NCBI GenBank assembly: GCA_002427105.1
Contig: DIPM01000010.1
Coordinates: 28,195-92,194 of the forward strand
Source: Marinilabiliaceae bacterium UBA5488
GTDB lineage: Bacteria; Bacteroidota; Bacteroidia; Bacteroidales; Marinilabiliaceae
DNA length: 64,000 bases
Direction of reading: 5' to 3'
Numbering within the stretch: the stretch's first letter is position 1; every line of letters starts with the position of its first letter. Both the position numbers and the translations under genes were made by a program. The notes beneath the pieces are model-generated. The model was given only the letters and a program-made list of their open reading frames with translations, had not been told where the DNA came from and made no database searches. This document shows positions 62,234 through 64,000 of the stretch, piece by piece.

Positions 62234-62818
62234 ATGAATGACATAAGAGTAAAAAAACACCCGTTCTTTACCGTATGGCAGGTCGCAAGGTGCAACCTGC
62301 CCGGGTTCTCCCGGTTTGTAGCCGGTGTTAACTGCAAACGCTCACAGCAGCCCGGAGCTTCATATACCGCAATGGTAAATGAAATGACCGGTGAAGATTT
62401 AATGTACTGCGATAACTCATTTTTTATGCCGTTAAAACTAAGGAGGGTAAAATAGCGGGTACCGTCAGAGTGTGCCGGTGGCAGGCGGGAATGATTTTTC
62501 CGGCAGAGCGGATATGGGGCATAGAAATTTCCGGTTTGGCAGGGCGGATGCCGTTTATTCCGCCACAGATATGGCATCTGGGGCGCCTGGCTGTCGATAG
62601 AGAGATAGTTGCTGCCGATCCGCATCTGGCCGTAATGCGTTTAACTTTATTTAAAACGTTGCTGGTTGCGGCTTTCAGGCATATATGCACTCATGAGCAC
62701 AACCTTATGGTGGCCGAATGCGACACCCGGCTCAACAATAAAATAAAGCTCATGGGCATTCACCTGCAGGTGCTGGGAGCTCCTGTAAATTATATGGGTC
62801 CGGAGGTGATGATTCCGG
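62234..62818 (+). pseudogene. LuxI/GNAT-like acyl-synthase-type protein, frameshifted and truncated
   Basis: From ATG 62234 the frame runs MNDIRVKKHPFFTVWQVARC to DNSFFMPLK and a stop at 62455. One extra A at an AAAA run near 62430 would continue into KTKEGKIAGTVRVCRWQAGM, IWHLGRLAVDREIVAADPHL and VAECDTRLNNKIKLMGIHLQ. The GxVR and W-x-x-xRLAVD segments resemble the conserved core of LuxI-type/FeeM N-acyl synthases. The 3' end is lost: from about 62819 it reads into folA sequence. Assignment is by pattern only. Confidence 0.5.
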
Positions 62819-63316
62819 TTAGCTGCCGGCTTTTTCAAGGGTTTCATAATAGTATCTGAGCCCCGACTTATCGTCTGTAAACGGGCCTTCCTTTTCTATT
62901 ACTCTCCATTTTTGCGGATAGATTTTCGGAAACCATGTGTCGGCACCCTCAAAGCTGTGATCGATATGCGTGAGATAGAGTCGTTGGGTTAGATGCATAA
63001 AGGATTGATAGACCTTGCCACCCCCAATAATAAAGAGCTTTTGGTGGCCATCGGCTGCTTCAATAGCAGCCTCGATGGAAGTAACAACGGTACATCCCGG
63101 GAAGCTCAAATCAGGATTTTTAGTAAGCACAATATTCAGTCTGTCAGATAAAGCCCCTTTTGGTAAAGCATTAAAAGTCTTCCGGCCCATTACTATGGCA
63201 TGTCCCTTGGTAAGTTGCTTAAAGCGTTTCAAATCACCACTCAAATATACCAGTTGATCGCCATCGAGTCCGATAGCATTCTGTTGGTCGATAGCTGCAA
63301 TCATTGCAATTTCCAT
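62819..63316 (-). CDS. folA: Dihydrofolate reductase
   Basis: Reduces dihydrofolate with NADPH to sustain thymidylate synthesis. The 165 residues show IAAIDQQNAIGLDGDQLVYL, the substrate region LKRFKQLTKGHAIVMGRKTF, IGGGKVYQSF and the C-terminal THIDHSFEGADTWFPKIYPQ. It follows thyA by 26 nt on the same strand, the usual pairing. A decayed copy of its 3' end lies at 56765. Confidence 0.95.
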   Translation of the reverse strand: MEIAMIAAIDQQNAIGLDGDQLVYLSGDLKRFKQLTKGHAIVMGRKTFNALPKGALSDRLNIVLTKNPDLSFPGCTVVTSIEAAIEAADGHQKLFIIGGGKVYQSFMHLTQRLYLTHIDHSFEGADTWFPKIYPQKWRVIEKEGPFTDDKSGLRYYYETLEKAGS

Positions 63317-63342
63317 AATGTAAAAGTTTTAAAACCGGATTA

Positions 63343-64000
63343 TCATACTGCTATTTCACCTTTTATATGCGGGTGAGGATCATAATCTTTTAGCTCGAAA
63401 TCTTCGTAACTAAAGTTGTCAATATTTTTTATTTCAGGATTAATAAGCATAGTTGGCAGAGGTCGCGGTTTGCGGGTAAGCTGTAGCTTTACCTGCTCAA
63501 TATGGTTGCTGTATATATGAGCGTCTCCAAGAGTATGTACAAAGTCGCCTGCCTTCAATCCGGAAACCTGAGCTATCATCATGGTTAATAGAGCATAAGA
63601 TGCAATATTGAAAGGCACTCCCAGGAAAATATCGGCACTACGCTGGTAGAGCTGGCAGCTGAGGCGACCCCCGGCTACGTAGAACTGAAAAAGAATATGA
63701 CAAGGCGGAAGTTGTACCTCCTTGATTTGCCCAACGTTCCAGGCGCTAACCAGATGGCGGCGCGAGTCAGGATTCTTCTGGAGAGACTCGATAAGCTGCG
63801 CTATCTGGTCGATATGTCCTCCATTGTAATCAGGCCACGAGCGCCATTGGTAGCCATAAATCGGGCCCAGTTCACCGTCTTCCTTTGCCCATTCATTCCA
63901 GATACGCACGCCCTTTTCCTGAAGATATTTGACATTTGTGCTACCCTGCAAGAACCATAATAATTCGTAAATAATAGATTTCAGGTGCAGTTTCTTTGTT
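63343..64000 (-). CDS. thyA: Thymidylate synthase, 5' end beyond the window
   Basis: Methylates dUMP to dTMP using methylene-tetrahydrofolate. The frame is open through the right edge (TKKLHLKSIIYELLWFLQGS at the edge), so the first residues are missing and an internal ATG should not be taken as the start. Signatures: GPIYGYQWRSW, DSRRHLVSAWNVGQI, the catalytic cysteine in QLPPCHILFQFYV, RSADIFLGVPFNIASYALLT and LGDAHIYSNHIEQ. It heads the thyA-folA unit. Confidence 0.95.
   Translation of the reverse strand, partial: TKKLHLKSIIYELLWFLQGSTNVKYLQEKGVRIWNEWAKEDGELGPIYGYQWRSWPDYNGGHIDQIAQLIESLQKNPDSRRHLVSAWNVGQIKEVQLPPCHILFQFYVAGGRLSCQLYQRSADIFLGVPFNIASYALLTMMIAQVSGLKAGDFVHTLGDAHIYSNHIEQVKLQLTRKPRPLPTMLINPEIKNIDNFSYEDFELKDYDPHPHIKGEIAV

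Noticed and set aside
1..64000. tRNA, rRNA or an intact insertion sequence
   Set aside because: None was recognised on either strand; only an 89-bp IS-like remnant and dispersed repeats were found.

Overview
The window is chromosomal DNA of a Bacteroidota bacterium, most likely of the order Bacteroidales. The evidence is two SusC/SusD pairs with surface glycan-binding lipoproteins, promoters of the TAnnTTTG (-7) type, starts mostly without Shine-Dalgarno sites, SusD/GH lipoproteins with Bacteroidota lipoboxes, an S16 protein with a long acidic tail, and fragments of secreted proteins whose C-terminal tails resemble type IX secretion sorting domains. No tRNA, rRNA, CRISPR array or intact insertion sequence was seen. 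Both ends cut a gene: ilvC on the left, thyA on the right.

Layout. 0-5.3 kb: the branched-chain amino-acid operon ilvD-ilvB-ilvN-ilvC (minus strand), preceded by a 19-codon leader peptide with 11 consecutive Leu/Val/Ile codons and a terminator/antiterminator pair, which is a complete classical attenuator. 5.4-7.3 kb: small membrane proteins (DUF2752, GYF-CD225) and a secreted carboxypeptidase-regulatory-like protein. 7.5-15.2 kb: housekeeping genes (dapD, a thioesterase, rimM-rpsP, an AraC regulator, an SpmA/SpmB fusion, a flavin-binding protein, dnaG). 15.4-21.4 kb: a cell-wall recycling type cluster (glycosyltransferase, DUF4922, SpoIID/LytB, AmpG-like permease, divergent amino-sugar kinase). 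21.5-32.4 kb: pgi, gpsA, lysS, lipA-lipB, a pirin, recJ, an EamA transporter and an orphan lipoprotein.

33-56.7 kb is the polysaccharide region. One SusC/SusD pair stands alone with its own promoter and terminator. After katA and a DUF454 gene comes a second locus: SusC, SusD, two IPT/TIG glycan-binding lipoproteins, a GH26 beta-mannanase lipoprotein, a GH5 lipoprotein with a BACON domain, and an MFS sugar-type permease. The proposed workflow is surface capture by SusD and SGBPs, cutting of a beta-mannan or glucomannan by GH26/GH5, SusC import, and inner-membrane uptake by the permease. Regulators nearby are a WYL-domain repressor-type protein and a GyrI-like effector-binding protein, rather than the usual hybrid two-component or sigma/anti-sigma system.

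51-63 kb carries many gene remnants: the 3' end of a second GH26 gene, two broken genes with sorting-domain-like tails, a folA 3' relic fused to a relic of the 31.5-kb lipoprotein, a BspA-type leucine-rich-repeat fragment, a truncated RelE toxin beside an intact antitoxin, an intact ParE/RelE-type module, broken FN3 and outer-membrane barrel genes, and a divergent pair made of a PAS-LuxR regulator and a LuxI/GNAT-like acyl-synthase-type protein, each broken by one base in an A run and separated by a 20-bp dyad. The window ends with folA and thyA.

Most noteworthy are the ilv attenuator, the LuxR/LuxI-like relic pair with its dyad, and the repeated pattern of divergent genes that have both lost their 5' ends. 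All functional calls rest on reading the sequence; no database search was run.
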